A DNA stretch of 41,443 nt from Gemmatimonadota bacterium (GTDB lineage Bacteria; Latescibacterota; UBA2968; UBA8231): contig VXML01000025.1 of assembly GCA_009841115.1 (NCBI GenBank), forward strand, positions 1 through 41,443, read 5' to 3'. A program made the position numbers and the translations under genes. This document shows, in pieces, positions 1 through 7,530 of the stretch. Each line of letters starts with the position of its first letter. Positions within the stretch are counted from its first letter, which is position 1. Under the pieces are notes generated by a model that saw only the letters and a list, made by a program, of their open reading frames with translations, was not told the DNA's origin and searched no databases.

Positions 1-311
1 TCTTCGTTTTCGTCTCGCTCTTCTCGCTCATCCTCCTCGTCTACCTCATCCTCATCGTGGTCATGATCGTCGTCATCATCGTCGTCGTCATCATCGTCGT
101 CGTCATCGTCATCGTCGTCATCGTCATCATCGTCGTCACTGGAAGCACTGATGCTGAATGAGTCGATGCTCCTTTCGCTTCTAATGAGAGGCGAGGTCTG
201 GTCACCCAACGGCGTGTCTTTTACACTCTGCCCGTAAAGAGAGGAAGGCCGACCCAAAGTCATCAAGATCATTATGCCCACGAGGGAAATAAATCGCCGT
301 AGATGTCTCAT
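1..311 (-). CDS. Secreted poly-aspartate protein, C-terminus beyond window
   Basis: The reading frame opens with ATG at 311, has an AAGGAAA ribosome site a few bases upstream, and runs off the window start, so only about 103 codons are visible. Residues 1-27 look like a signal peptide: basic MRHLRR, then a hydrophobic stretch, then SSLYG. After a Ser/Thr-rich linker there are 24 consecutive Asp codons (forward positions 66-137, GAC and GAT mixed), then His-Asp pairs and a Glu/Asp/Arg tail. The mixed Asp codons argue for selection on the protein rather than simple slippage of one triplet. It follows the 2OG oxygenase gene by 38 nt on the same strand and is probably the last visible gene of the cytochrome operon. 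Asp-rich secreted proteins often bind calcium or other cations; that role is an inference. No family is recognised. Confidence 0.7.
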   Translation of the reverse strand, partial: MRHLRRFISLVGIMILMTLGRPSSLYGQSVKDTPLGDQTSPLIRSERSIDSFSISASSDDDDDDDDDDDDDDDDDDDDDDDDHDHDEDEVDEEDEREERDENE

Positions 312-349
312 ATCTATTTCCTTCCCTGTGAATGTAAATAACAGAAAAA

Positions 350-1045
350 CTATCTGCGCCTTTTCTGAGACAGATTGAAGCTCACGATGATCCGATCGGC
401 GTCCTTCCCCTTGGCCTTGGATCGATTCGGAGCCACGCTATGGTACAGCCAACTCGGGAAGATCAGCATTTTTCCGGTCACGGGTTTGTATTGGACCTTC
501 GTCCAGCAGATTCGTGGGCGCTTGGTGTCGGGGATGTATTCGACAGAACTCATCAGGTTCTGGGTGCGCGGATCGATGAACTCGATTCCACCCGAATTCT
601 TGGGTGCCTGGACGTAGTAAACGCCGCTCCAGATGCAGCCGGGATGGATATGGGCCCGGTTCGAGCTACCCGGTGGATTGATGATCGACCACATGGTGCC
701 GATTCTCAGTTGATAGGACCTGTGATAGCCGAGCTCGCGGCACATCATGGCCGAGGTCGCATCGACGTATTGAACCAATCCCGCAAACGTGCCGTCCTTG
801 TGCAGCTTAACGTGGCTGTGCCAACTCCCCAACTCCGGGAAGTTCGACTTGCGCACCCCTGTTGTGTCGCGTTCTCGTTCGGCGTAGATCGCCTCGATCA
901 GGTGGGCGTTCAGGATCTCGCTGCTCGGAACTTCCAGAGAAAAAATGAGCGTCGGAAAATAGCGGTTCACCTTGAGCGCGTCTTCGGACAGACGAGCCAC
1001 CAAGCCGCAGTCCGCGGCTCCACGGTTCGGAGTATCGCGCGTCAC
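350..1045 (-). CDS. Putative 2OG-Fe(II) oxygenase (TIGR02466-like)
   Basis: This is a 231-aa protein of the TIGR02466-type 2-oxoglutarate/Fe(II) oxygenase group. Visible marks are the Phe-Pro-Thr start of the fold near residue 30, an A-H-I-H-P-G segment (His132/His134), a G-K-M-L-I-F-P strand, a distal Y-H-S-V (His202) and R-I-I-V-S-F-N (Arg218) for 2-oxoglutarate. These oxygenases are cytoplasmic and their substrates are mostly unknown. The start is GTG at 1045; no in-frame ATG lies just upstream, and the Shine-Dalgarno sequence is weak (GGAA). It sits 42 nt after the pentaheme cytochrome and 38 nt before the poly-Asp protein, so it is likely in the same operon. A role in hydroxylating a neighbour, for example the Asp-rich protein, is possible but unproven. 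Confidence 0.8.
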   Translation of the reverse strand: MTRDTPNRGAADCGLVARLSEDALKVNRYFPTLIFSLEVPSSEILNAHLIEAIYAERERDTTGVRKSNFPELGSWHSHVKLHKDGTFAGLVQYVDATSAMMCRELGYHRSYQLRIGTMWSIINPPGSSNRAHIHPGCIWSGVYYVQAPKNSGGIEFIDPRTQNLMSSVEYIPDTKRPRICWTKVQYKPVTGKMLIFPSWLYHSVAPNRSKAKGKDADRIIVSFNLSQKRRR

Positions 1046-1087
1046 TTTATTTTTCCATCGTCATGTCACGAACCTTGGCCGCTAAAC

Positions 1088-2692
1088 CTAGTTTGAGACT
1101 TCTGCCAGTACGGTTGCCGAAGTCGAAGCATTCTCCCTGAAATAACCCACGAAACGCTCGGTTTCCCTTGCCGTGTAGGCGGAAAGGTTGTGCGCCCACC
1201 GGAAGCCGATGCTCTGGAACATGAGCCTCGCCCGAACATTAACCCTCCTAACATTGGTCTCTGCCGGAACAAAGTACCGTATCGTGTCGCTACCCCCAAC
1301 GAAGTCCGCATCTACGCGCGCCTTGCCGTGCACCATGGTGGCCTCGACCGCGGAACCCTTGTCAAACCCCATCGGAAGAACTCGATTGTCCTTGGCGTAT
1401 TTGACGGCGCGGAGCAGGCCCGTGGTTATCTTCCCCGAGCGGTCCGCGATAATGGGTTCATAAATCTGCACCTGCCCGGGGTCGTCGATCACCTGATAAT
1501 GCGGCTCGAAACGTCCCGGGTCCGCGTCGTTGTCATTGCCCTCGATGCTGCCGTCGGGACGCATGGCCCCGGACTCGAACAGAAGGCGCCCATTCTCATC
1601 ATGCACTTGAAGGTGTATCCACATCCTGCGGGAGGGGTAGGCTGTCGGCAGTTTATGGCCGGCAAGGTTTTTCACTTCCAGGTCGATCTCGAAGCGGTCG
1701 TTTTCCCGAACGACCGAAAGCAGCCCGAGCTCTGCCGTGGAAGTCTGCAAGTGGTCCCTAGTAGCCGCAGCCGCACGCTGAAGGTCGGCCGAAGGCGCTG
1801 TTACCAAGAGCTCGTTCCGGTACTTGTCTAGGAGACGCAGCATGAACTCGTTGCCTCCGCGAAAGACATGCTGCGAGACATTTTCTCTCGACTCGCCAAG
1901 CACCGAGGATATCGGCGCGGCCGCAGCCTCCGGCATGTGACACGCCTGACAGCTTCTGGTTTCGGCGAAAACGCTGTGCTGCCATTCGAGGTAAGGAACC
2001 TGCTCGGGGAATTTCGAAACCTCTTGTCCCGTTTCATCGAGACTCGATATGAAAAGGGTATGGCATGTGGCGCAAAGCTCGGATTCCTGAATGTGAGAGG
2101 AGCTGTCGGGACTGAATCCGGTTGCCGACTGCATGACCCGGCGGAGTCCGTTTTCCACCTCGAACGGTCCGAAAATCCGGGGCTCGGACCAGGGCCCGAT
2201 AACGAAGTTGCCATCGAAGCTGGACTCCATCCCGAAATTGTCTGCCTGTATCTGATGACAGGTCGTGCAGGACACCCCATCCAGCGCGAGCGTTGCGCTC
2301 TCTTCCCCCCGTGCGGCAGCCTCGAGGTGTTCGAACACCTTTCCCAGCCCCCCGTCAGCCTTGGAAAGGACTCGCGCCATCGGCATATGGCAGGTGGAGC
2401 AGGTATCTTCGATTTTCGCCTGAGCCTCCGGATGGTCGATTACTTCCCGCCGTACGGATGCCTGCCAATAGGGGTCGCGCGCAGAATGGGCCATCATGGA
2501 GCCGCGCCAGGCATGCCCGATGGACACAGGCCCTCCCTCGGCATCGGTGAGATTGCTGTGGCAGGCAATACACTGATCCGAACTCGCGAACGTGACATGG
2601 TCCACGGGTTGAGCCAGAGCCCAGCTCCCCGAAAACATGGCAACGACCATTGCGAGCCCGGAACCCATCCGACGGACGCGTCTACCAGCCAT
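1088..2692 (-). CDS. Secreted pentaheme c-type cytochrome
   Basis: This is a 534-aa protein with five CxxCH haem motifs at residues 41-45, 98-102, 142-146, 207-211 and 248-252. The C-terminal half (about 300-534) has no haem and looks beta-rich. A signal peptide (MAGRRVRRMG, hydrophobic core, cleavage after A-L-A near residue 27) sends it to the periplasm or beyond. The frame is open 20 codons further up to 2752, but GGAGG eight bases before the ATG at 2692 decides the start. That ATG overlaps the stop of the cytochrome-barrel gene by 11 nt, so the two are translationally coupled. Closely spaced haems suggest electron transfer, probably with the barrel protein as partner. The exact donor and acceptor cannot be read from the sequence. 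Confidence 0.88.
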   Translation of the reverse strand: MAGRRVRRMGSGLAMVVAMFSGSWALAQPVDHVTFASSDQCIACHSNLTDAEGGPVSIGHAWRGSMMAHSARDPYWQASVRREVIDHPEAQAKIEDTCSTCHMPMARVLSKADGGLGKVFEHLEAAARGEESATLALDGVSCTTCHQIQADNFGMESSFDGNFVIGPWSEPRIFGPFEVENGLRRVMQSATGFSPDSSSHIQESELCATCHTLFISSLDETGQEVSKFPEQVPYLEWQHSVFAETRSCQACHMPEAAAAPISSVLGESRENVSQHVFRGGNEFMLRLLDKYRNELLVTAPSADLQRAAAATRDHLQTSTAELGLLSVVRENDRFEIDLEVKNLAGHKLPTAYPSRRMWIHLQVHDENGRLLFESGAMRPDGSIEGNDNDADPGRFEPHYQVIDDPGQVQIYEPIIADRSGKITTGLLRAVKYAKDNRVLPMGFDKGSAVEATMVHGKARVDADFVGGSDTIRYFVPAETNVRRVNVRARLMFQSIGFRWAHNLSAYTARETERFVGYFRENASTSATVLAEVSN

Positions 2693-3776
2693 CGAAGAAA
2701 CCTCCGTCAAACCAGTCCCACAAGAGATAGGCGACGAATTGCGTATCCCCATTCTGCCGGTTCTGGAGGGGCAGGCGCACCCCCGAATTGAGCAGTATAT
2801 GTTGACGTGTATTCAGAGCCACCTGGACTTGAGGGACCACATCTAGGTTGGCTTTTGACCCGGAGGCCAACTCGCGGGAAACAAGTACTTCCACCATGGG
2901 ACTCCAGGCACGGCCAAACTCCCCCCGAGTCCAGGTCTTTCCCAGCAGGGCGCGCAGTGCAAGTTCGTCTTCGGCCTCCCCTCTCACTGCAAACTCACCA
3001 AAGGTTTGGGCCTGGAAGAAGGCGTCCCCGGGGAGGAGATGGACGTAGGCCACGTAGGGTTCCAGTCTGGTCGACCCCGACCCGAAACCCTCGTCCTCAT
3101 CCCCGGTGGGCAGAATCATCTCCCCGCCTATGCTCAACCCGTTCCCGCGTTCCAGATTGTGATACAAGGCATACCTGTAGCCGAGCCCGATATCACCGGG
3201 GCCGTAGCTCGAACCGTCTCCTTGCGGGGAATCGCGCCATCCCACAGGTACGGAGACTTCCATCATTCCCCGGGGACCAGACCGGTTTTCGTAAGTCACT
3301 TCGAATTCAACCGCCTTGCTGCCGCCCGTATCTGCCGACAGTTGGAAGTAAATCTCGTCCTCGGGAAATGCCTTCTCCGTAAACAGGGGTTTGGGTACGT
3401 TGAACTCCCCTCGCGGCCAGTCGTCGTTGCTGCAAAAGGTGCGCACGTGCCTTAGAACGGCGTGGATCTCCTCCTCAGACAGGGCATCTCCGAACGCGGG
3501 CATCATCCGGTCAAAGGCGCGAACAGGGCCCCCTTCGTGAACCACCGCATACCAGTCGGGATCCGGTTCCCTCGAACTGAATTCACAATCCGTGAAGTCC
3601 GGCAACTCAATCTCGAAACCGCGGTCCTCCACCGAACGCCCTCGTCCATCTGCGCCGTGGCACGCGGCGCAGGCATGGGCATACAGGGCGGCATCTTCGG
3701 TAGAGGCGGCGGCGGGGAAGTTCGCCAGGAAACAAAGAAGCGTTACGAGCGATACTGGAACGCGCAAGGTGTCCAC
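2682..3776 (-). CDS. Cytochrome c / outer-membrane beta-barrel fusion
   Basis: This is a 364-aa protein with a GTG start at 3776. Residues 1-25 are a signal peptide. Residues 26-117 form a class I cytochrome c domain with CAACH at 36-40 and a probable distal Met ligand in R-M-M-P-A-F-G-D (Met91/92). From about residue 145 to the end the sequence alternates polar and hydrophobic residues and ends in an aromatic-rich strand and Trp, as in outer-membrane barrels of the phenol-degradation MetA transporter-like group. A haem domain fused to a small porin resembles the logic of Cyc2 iron oxidases, although the haem domain here is larger and the barrel smaller, so homology is not claimed. It is first in the operon and overlaps the pentaheme cytochrome gene. 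Confidence 0.8.
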   Translation of the reverse strand: MDTLRVPVSLVTLLCFLANFPAAASTEDAALYAHACAACHGADGRGRSVEDRGFEIELPDFTDCEFSSREPDPDWYAVVHEGGPVRAFDRMMPAFGDALSEEEIHAVLRHVRTFCSNDDWPRGEFNVPKPLFTEKAFPEDEIYFQLSADTGGSKAVEFEVTYENRSGPRGMMEVSVPVGWRDSPQGDGSSYGPGDIGLGYRYALYHNLERGNGLSIGGEMILPTGDEDEGFGSGSTRLEPYVAYVHLLPGDAFFQAQTFGEFAVRGEAEDELALRALLGKTWTRGEFGRAWSPMVEVLVSRELASGSKANLDVVPQVQVALNTRQHILLNSGVRLPLQNRQNGDTQFVAYLLWDWFDGGFFDGW

Positions 3777-3872
3777 TCTATGGATTCTTCCCAGAATTGG
3801 AGGAAAAGGACCGTGGGTGAAATTGATCCAAAAGGCGAATTAGGGAATCCTCGGTGCGGATTGCTACATACA

Positions 3873-3901
3873 ACTATGATCAATAGGGTAACTGAAATCA
3901 A
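3873..3901 (-). promoter_or_regulatory. Candidate promoter of the cytochrome operon
   Basis: Reading the minus strand, TTGATT (3896-3901) and CATAGT (3873-3878) are separated by 17 bases, a 4/6 match to each sigma-70 box. It lies about 100 nt upstream of the GTG of the cytochrome-barrel gene in AT-rich DNA, where chance matches are common. Confidence 0.25.
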
Positions 3902-4017
3902 AATTAAAAATGTGGATTGTCTTGCAAGTATATTCTGCGTTCATCTGCGGATTATCTCGTGAACGACTTAGATATATTATCAATCAATAGCTTAGGTATA
4001 TTAGGTACATAATGTTC

Positions 4018-4215
4018 TTAATAAATGAGGATACTATTCATACTTTTGTTTAACATATAGAACGAAAATTTATCAAAACAACCATTAGTTTCCATTGTAG
4101 AAAAGCGGCAGCTCTGATGGCTCGCCAAGATCGGGCCGGAGTAATGGTCGAGTACTTCCCAGAAACTGCGGGCGGCAATGTGCGTCGTGTCGAGCAGCAT
4201 GCCGCAGGTCGCCAT
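4018..4215 (-). pseudogene. Remnant of an M19 (renal-type) dipeptidase
   Basis: A 65-codon frame contains a segment of about 30 residues that reads like the core of membrane dipeptidases (peptidase M19): G-M-L-L-D-T-T-H followed by F-W-E-V-L-D-H-Y-S-G-P-I-L-A-S-H, matching the family pattern of a D-x-S-H motif and a P-x-x-A-S-H-S motif with metal-binding His residues. The Ser of the first motif is Thr and the last Ser is Gln. The match stops abruptly near 4118, where the DNA becomes AT-rich, and the frame upstream is closed by a TGA just before the ATG. A functional enzyme needs over 300 residues, so this is a truncated relic. Confidence 0.5.
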
Positions 4216-4515
4216 CGAAAATCAGCACAGCTCTCTCCTTTCGTGGTCGGCAGTGTTTTCTGCAGGATGTCGCGGTTCCGGTTTGCTAGGGCCGGTGGAA
4301 CTCTAGGCTGGCGGAGCGATTCGGCAACCGCCTCTGACCACCTGGGGAAAAGTAGCTTTGGAGGGGAGGCCGGATAATCGCCTAGGCCCCTGCCGTCAGG
4401 CATCTGTGACCTGCAAGCGACCCTGAGACCGGGCTCCGGTTTCCGGTTGGCCCACCTTCTCCGCATTGGATATGTTAAAGCCGCTGGGATTACGACCCAT
4501 TACCCGAGCCATCCG

Positions 4516-5994
4516 ATGAAAGCCGCCCTCGCCCAGTTCATCTTCGAAAGCAACACCTTCGCCCCCGGCCTAGCGGAAATCGACCTCTTCAAGAAAGGGG
4601 GCGTCTTCCTCGAAGACGAAGCCCAGGTGCGCGCTTGGGCCGCCGGAACCGACTCGCAGATGCACGGCAGCTTAGCAGTGCTGGCCGCAGCCGGCTGGGA
4701 AACCACCCCCTGTTTCACCGCCCTCTGCGGCTCTCCCGCCGGACGCCTGAGCGCCGCCTGCTTTCGCGAGATCAGCAACACCCTGCTCGACCGGGTCGCC
4801 TCCGCGATGCCGTTCGACGTCCTCATCCTCCACCTGCACGGGGCCGCGGCCGCCGACGGCGAAGACGATCCCGAGGGGTATCTCCTCGAAAAGGTGCGCA
4901 CCGATCTCGGCTACCGCGGCCGGGTCGTGCTTTCCCTCGACCTGCACGCCAACTTCACCCGCCGCATGCTGCAACACGCCGACGCGGTCACCGCGTACCG
5001 AACCTTCCCCCACATGGACTTCACCGCCACCGGCGAGCGCGCCGCACGCTTGGCCCTGCACCCAGGTCCCTTTACTCGCGCCGCAGCCAAAGTATCCACC
5101 CTGATGCCGCCGACGGACAGCACCCATTTCGCGGGCCACCTGTGCGACCTGCTCACCCGCGCCCGCGAACTGGAACGGCGGCACGCAGACGTCCTCGACG
5201 TCTGCATCCTGCCGGTGCAGCCCTGGATGGACATCGACGAACTCGGCTCTTCCGTAGTCGTCACCGCCACCGGGGACGGCGTCCCCCTCGATGAGCTACA
5301 GCAACTCGCCGACGAGTGGTACGCCCAGCGACACCACTGGAAAAGCCCACTCATCCCCTGGTCGGAGATCCTGCAAAGGCTCCGGCGCAAGGATCCAGAG
5401 CCCTATGTGCTGGTCGACACCGCAGACGCGACCTCCGGGGGCTCCCCCGGCCACAGCGCCGAGGCCCTGCGACGACTGCTGCCGCTCCGCGAAGAGCTGC
5501 CCGGCAAGGTGCTGCTCTGGGTGGTCGACCCAAGCACCGTCGCCGCGGCCCGTCGTGGGGCGATCCGCTTCACCACCGGCGACCCGCCGATCTCTTGGGA
5601 AGGGCGCGTGATCTGGACGGGCGAGGGCAACTACAAGACCCGAGGCGGAGCCTACACGGGCCAGACCTTCTCGATGGGGGAAGCCGCGGTCATAGAGTCG
5701 GGGCAGATCCAACTAGTCGCCTGCTCGTACCCGGCCCTGACCCCGGATCCGGCCTTCTACGAGTGCGTCGGGCTGCAGCCGGATGCCGCCCTCGCAGTCA
5801 TGGCCAAAAACATGACCGGGTGGATGGCGGCCTTCGACGCCCCCTGGGAGCGTGGCCTGCTATTCGACGGCCCCGGGATCTGCACCCTGGACTTCGCATC
5901 CATCCCGTTCACGGGAAGCGGCCGCGGGCTTTGGCCCGTCGATCCGGACCCGGCGAATCCGATAGCGATCTGGGGCCCGGACGCCGCTGACTGA
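4516..5994 (+). CDS. M81 family (MlrC-like) metallopeptidase
   Basis: This is a 492-aa protein of the MlrC/DUF1485 family, named after the enzyme that finishes microcystin degradation. Most members act on unknown substrates. Features seen are the N-terminal A-Q-F-I-F-E-S-N-T-F-A-P strand, the L-H-L-H-G-A motif, S-L-D-L-H-A-N-F and the downstream F-P-H-M-D-F, which together supply the His and Asp metal ligands, plus a C-terminal MlrC_C region rich in Gly and Asp (D-T-A-D-A-T-S-G-G-S-P-G). The frame is open from 4447, but the 23 extra residues do not look like the family, so the ATG at 4516 is preferred; there is no clear Shine-Dalgarno for either. No signal peptide is visible. It stands alone between the AT-rich gap and the DUF2188 gene. 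Confidence 0.88.
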   Translation: MKAALAQFIFESNTFAPGLAEIDLFKKGGVFLEDEAQVRAWAAGTDSQMHGSLAVLAAAGWETTPCFTALCGSPAGRLSAACFREISNTLLDRVASAMPFDVLILHLHGAAAADGEDDPEGYLLEKVRTDLGYRGRVVLSLDLHANFTRRMLQHADAVTAYRTFPHMDFTATGERAARLALHPGPFTRAAAKVSTLMPPTDSTHFAGHLCDLLTRARELERRHADVLDVCILPVQPWMDIDELGSSVVVTATGDGVPLDELQQLADEWYAQRHHWKSPLIPWSEILQRLRRKDPEPYVLVDTADATSGGSPGHSAEALRRLLPLREELPGKVLLWVVDPSTVAAARRGAIRFTTGDPPISWEGRVIWTGEGNYKTRGGAYTGQTFSMGEAAVIESGQIQLVACSYPALTPDPAFYECVGLQPDAALAVMAKNMTGWMAAFDAPWERGLLFDGPGICTLDFASIPFTGSGRGLWPVDPDPANPIAIWGPDAAD

Positions 5995-6160
5995 GCCGGG
6001 TGCTGAAAGTCCGCCACCCCAGTATTTTGCACCCCTCTTGACATTTGGTTATGGTTATCGGAGTCTGTTACTACGTGCGAAATATGTAAGTAGCGGCCGT
6101 CCGGCACAGAGCAACGAGAGCGCATGCCGGGGATGACTCTGCACACAAAGGAGATAACCA

Positions 6161-6385
6161 ATGTCTAGGAAAAATCTGCACGTGGTACCCAAGGATGGAA
6201 AATGGAGTGTGAGGCGCACGGGATCATCTAGGTCTTCGGGAATTTACAACACTCAGAGAGAGGCCGTCGAGAAGGCCATACAAATTGCTAGAAACCAACA
6301 TGTGGAACTGTACATCCATGGCCGCGATGGACGAATCAGGGAGCGCAATTCATACGGTAGAGATCCGTATCCTCCGAAGGGTTAG
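6161..6385 (+). CDS. DUF2188 family small protein
   Basis: This 74-aa basic protein fits the DUF2188 pattern: N-terminal H-V-V-P-K-D-G-K-W-S-V-R, a central helix with T-Q-R-E-A-V-E-K-A-I, and a C-terminal H-G-R-D-G-R-I-R-E-R-N-S-Y-G-R-D-P-Y-P sequence. The function of the family is unknown. A strong AAAGGAG ribosome site precedes the ATG. Three bases separate its stop from the next gene, so the two are almost certainly one operon. The pair is visibly AT-richer than the M81 gene before it, which suggests a separate origin. Confidence 0.85.
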   Translation: MSRKNLHVVPKDGKWSVRRTGSSRSSGIYNTQREAVEKAIQIARNQHVELYIHGRDGRIRERNSYGRDPYPPKG

Positions 6386-6388
6386 AAA

Positions 6389-7018
6389 TTGCCCAAGCTT
6401 CCTTTCGAGAGATGTGTCTTTGTCAATTGCCCTTTTGATGAAGACTATGAACCAATTTTACAAGCTATTCTCTTCTGCATCCTTTATTTGAATTTTCATC
6501 CCAGGATTTCAACGGAACGAAGTGACTCTCTGGAAAGCAGGATAGAAAAAATCCGGGACTTAATAAAGGACTCCAAATATTCCATACACGATCTGAGTAG
6601 ATGTCAGGCGACAAAAGAGGGAGAATACTTCAGGTTGAACATGCCTTTTGAACTTGGAATAGATTATGGATGCCGGCAGTATTTTGGTGGGAAAAGAGGC
6701 GAAAAAAAGAGTCTTGTTCTGGAGGAAAAGGAATACAGGTATCTGGCCGCGATTTCTGATCTCTCGGGTTTCGACATCCAATCTCACGAAGGCAATCATC
6801 AGAAGGCAGTTAGAAAGGTACGCAATTGGCTTGTCAGCGAGTCAGGTGAGGAAGCCGCCGGAGCGACCAGAATCCTGAACGCCTACAGCGACTTTCAAGA
6901 GTGGCACTATAAACGCCAACTGGACGCCGGTTTCTCGGAAGAAGATATCCAAGATTATCCGACGAACGAGCTCCTGCAGGCTATAAGAGAATGGATCGCG
7001 CAGGGGAGGCCTGTTTGA
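6389..7018 (+). CDS. Rossmann-like protein (possible TIR/deoxyribosyltransferase fold)
   Basis: This 209-aa protein starts with TTG at 6389, seven bases after AAGGG. It belongs to a conserved but uncharacterised group with F-V-N-C-P-F-D-E-D-Y near the N-terminus, R-I-E-K-I-R-D-L-I, S-I-H-D-L-S-R, and N-M-P-F-E-L-G-I-D-Y-G. The order of a PFD loop, a D-L-S strand end and an F-E-L-G helix resembles nucleoside 2-deoxyribosyltransferase/TIR-like Rossmann folds, in which the Glu cleaves an N-glycosidic bond. I infer a nucleotide- or NAD-directed activity but cannot prove it. No membrane segment is seen. It is co-transcribed with the DUF2188 gene; such a small accessory pair could be a defence or toxin-type module. 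Confidence 0.55.
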   Translation: MPKLPFERCVFVNCPFDEDYEPILQAILFCILYLNFHPRISTERSDSLESRIEKIRDLIKDSKYSIHDLSRCQATKEGEYFRLNMPFELGIDYGCRQYFGGKRGEKKSLVLEEKEYRYLAAISDLSGFDIQSHEGNHQKAVRKVRNWLVSESGEEAAGATRILNAYSDFQEWHYKRQLDAGFSEEDIQDYPTNELLQAIREWIAQGRPV

Positions 7019-7056
7019 ACTTGGTATATGCCGGTTTCGAACGGATTGAGCGCTTA

Positions 7057-7089
7057 CTTACGCCTGCGGGCAAGTCCCCGGCGCGTAAG
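7057..7089. terminator. Stem-loop after the DUF2188/Rossmann pair
   Basis: CTTACGC (7057-7063) pairs with GCGTAAG (7083-7089), and the loop can pair further through GGG and CCC. It lies about 40 nt after the stop at 7018. There is no T-run after it, so termination is only a suggestion. Confidence 0.3.
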
Positions 7090-7143
7090 GCCAATGAGTA
7101 GGGATCTCCCATTCCCGATGCTGCCCTGAAAAGGAGCATTGGA

Positions 7144-7430
7144 ATGAGTAACCTCGGCGATTCCAAGAGCCGTCCAAACCTCCCCGACTGATCTTCAATT
7201 CCGACGGCGACTCGACGACATTCATCGCCTTCAAACCGCCGATCACGCCGGATCAAGCCTGCCGAGACATCGAGGAGATCGTCAGCACCAATGTCTAGGT
7301 GTTCGTCAACTCCATTGGCCGCGGCGACGAAACCTTTTCCCGACTCACCCAGTTCGGCAAAATCTACGGCTCCAACGTCACCGAATGGCCGCAAGCTGAG
7401 GCCTATATACGTGCGCTAGATGGCCGATAG
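7144..7430 (+). pseudogene. Decayed small gene with a frameshift and an in-frame TAG
   Basis: AAAAGGAG sits before an ATG at 7144, but that frame ends after 15 codons at a TGA. A one-base shift near 7190 joins it to a frame reading R-L-I-F-N-S-D-G-D-S-T-T-F-I-A-F, then P-I-T-P-D-Q-A-C-R-D. That frame meets a TAG at 7296-7298 and continues with V-F-V-N-S-I-G-R-G-D-E-T-F to a stop at 7428-7430. From memory this resembles the N-terminal part of a hypothetical family seen in Latescibacteria-like metagenome genomes, where the protein is longer. With two lesions and a truncated end it is best called a pseudogene. Confidence 0.6.
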
Positions 7431-7530
7431 CATCAGTGGTCAGGCCTGCCTGCGCATTGAAGGAATCGAACTGGTAATCGCCTATTCGTGACGCTAGGCT
7501 AACCGTTTAGAACGAGGAGTGAAAGCATTC

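Larger units (their letters stand above)
3777..4515. other. AT-rich intergenic region with a gene remnant
   Basis: No intact gene is supported here. About 3840-4090 is clearly richer in A and T than either flank. It holds the possible cytochrome-operon promoter and the tail of the M19 dipeptidase fragment. From about 4118 onward the GC content rises again. The short frames on both strands between 4216 and 4466 have no recognisable protein character. Confidence 0.6.

Noticed and set aside
60..137. Trinucleotide run (GTC/ATC) as a microsatellite or CRISPR-like repeat
   Set aside because: It lies in frame within a gene that has a start, ribosome site and signal peptide, and codes 24 Asp with mixed codons; there are no spacers.
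440..1096. 218-codon plus-strand frame
   Set aside because: It is the antisense shadow of the 2OG oxygenase, with no family features or ribosome site.
6038..6043. Perfect TTGACA upstream of the DUF2188 gene
   Set aside because: No acceptable -10 box lies 16-18 bases downstream, so it is not called a promoter, although transcription must start somewhere nearby.
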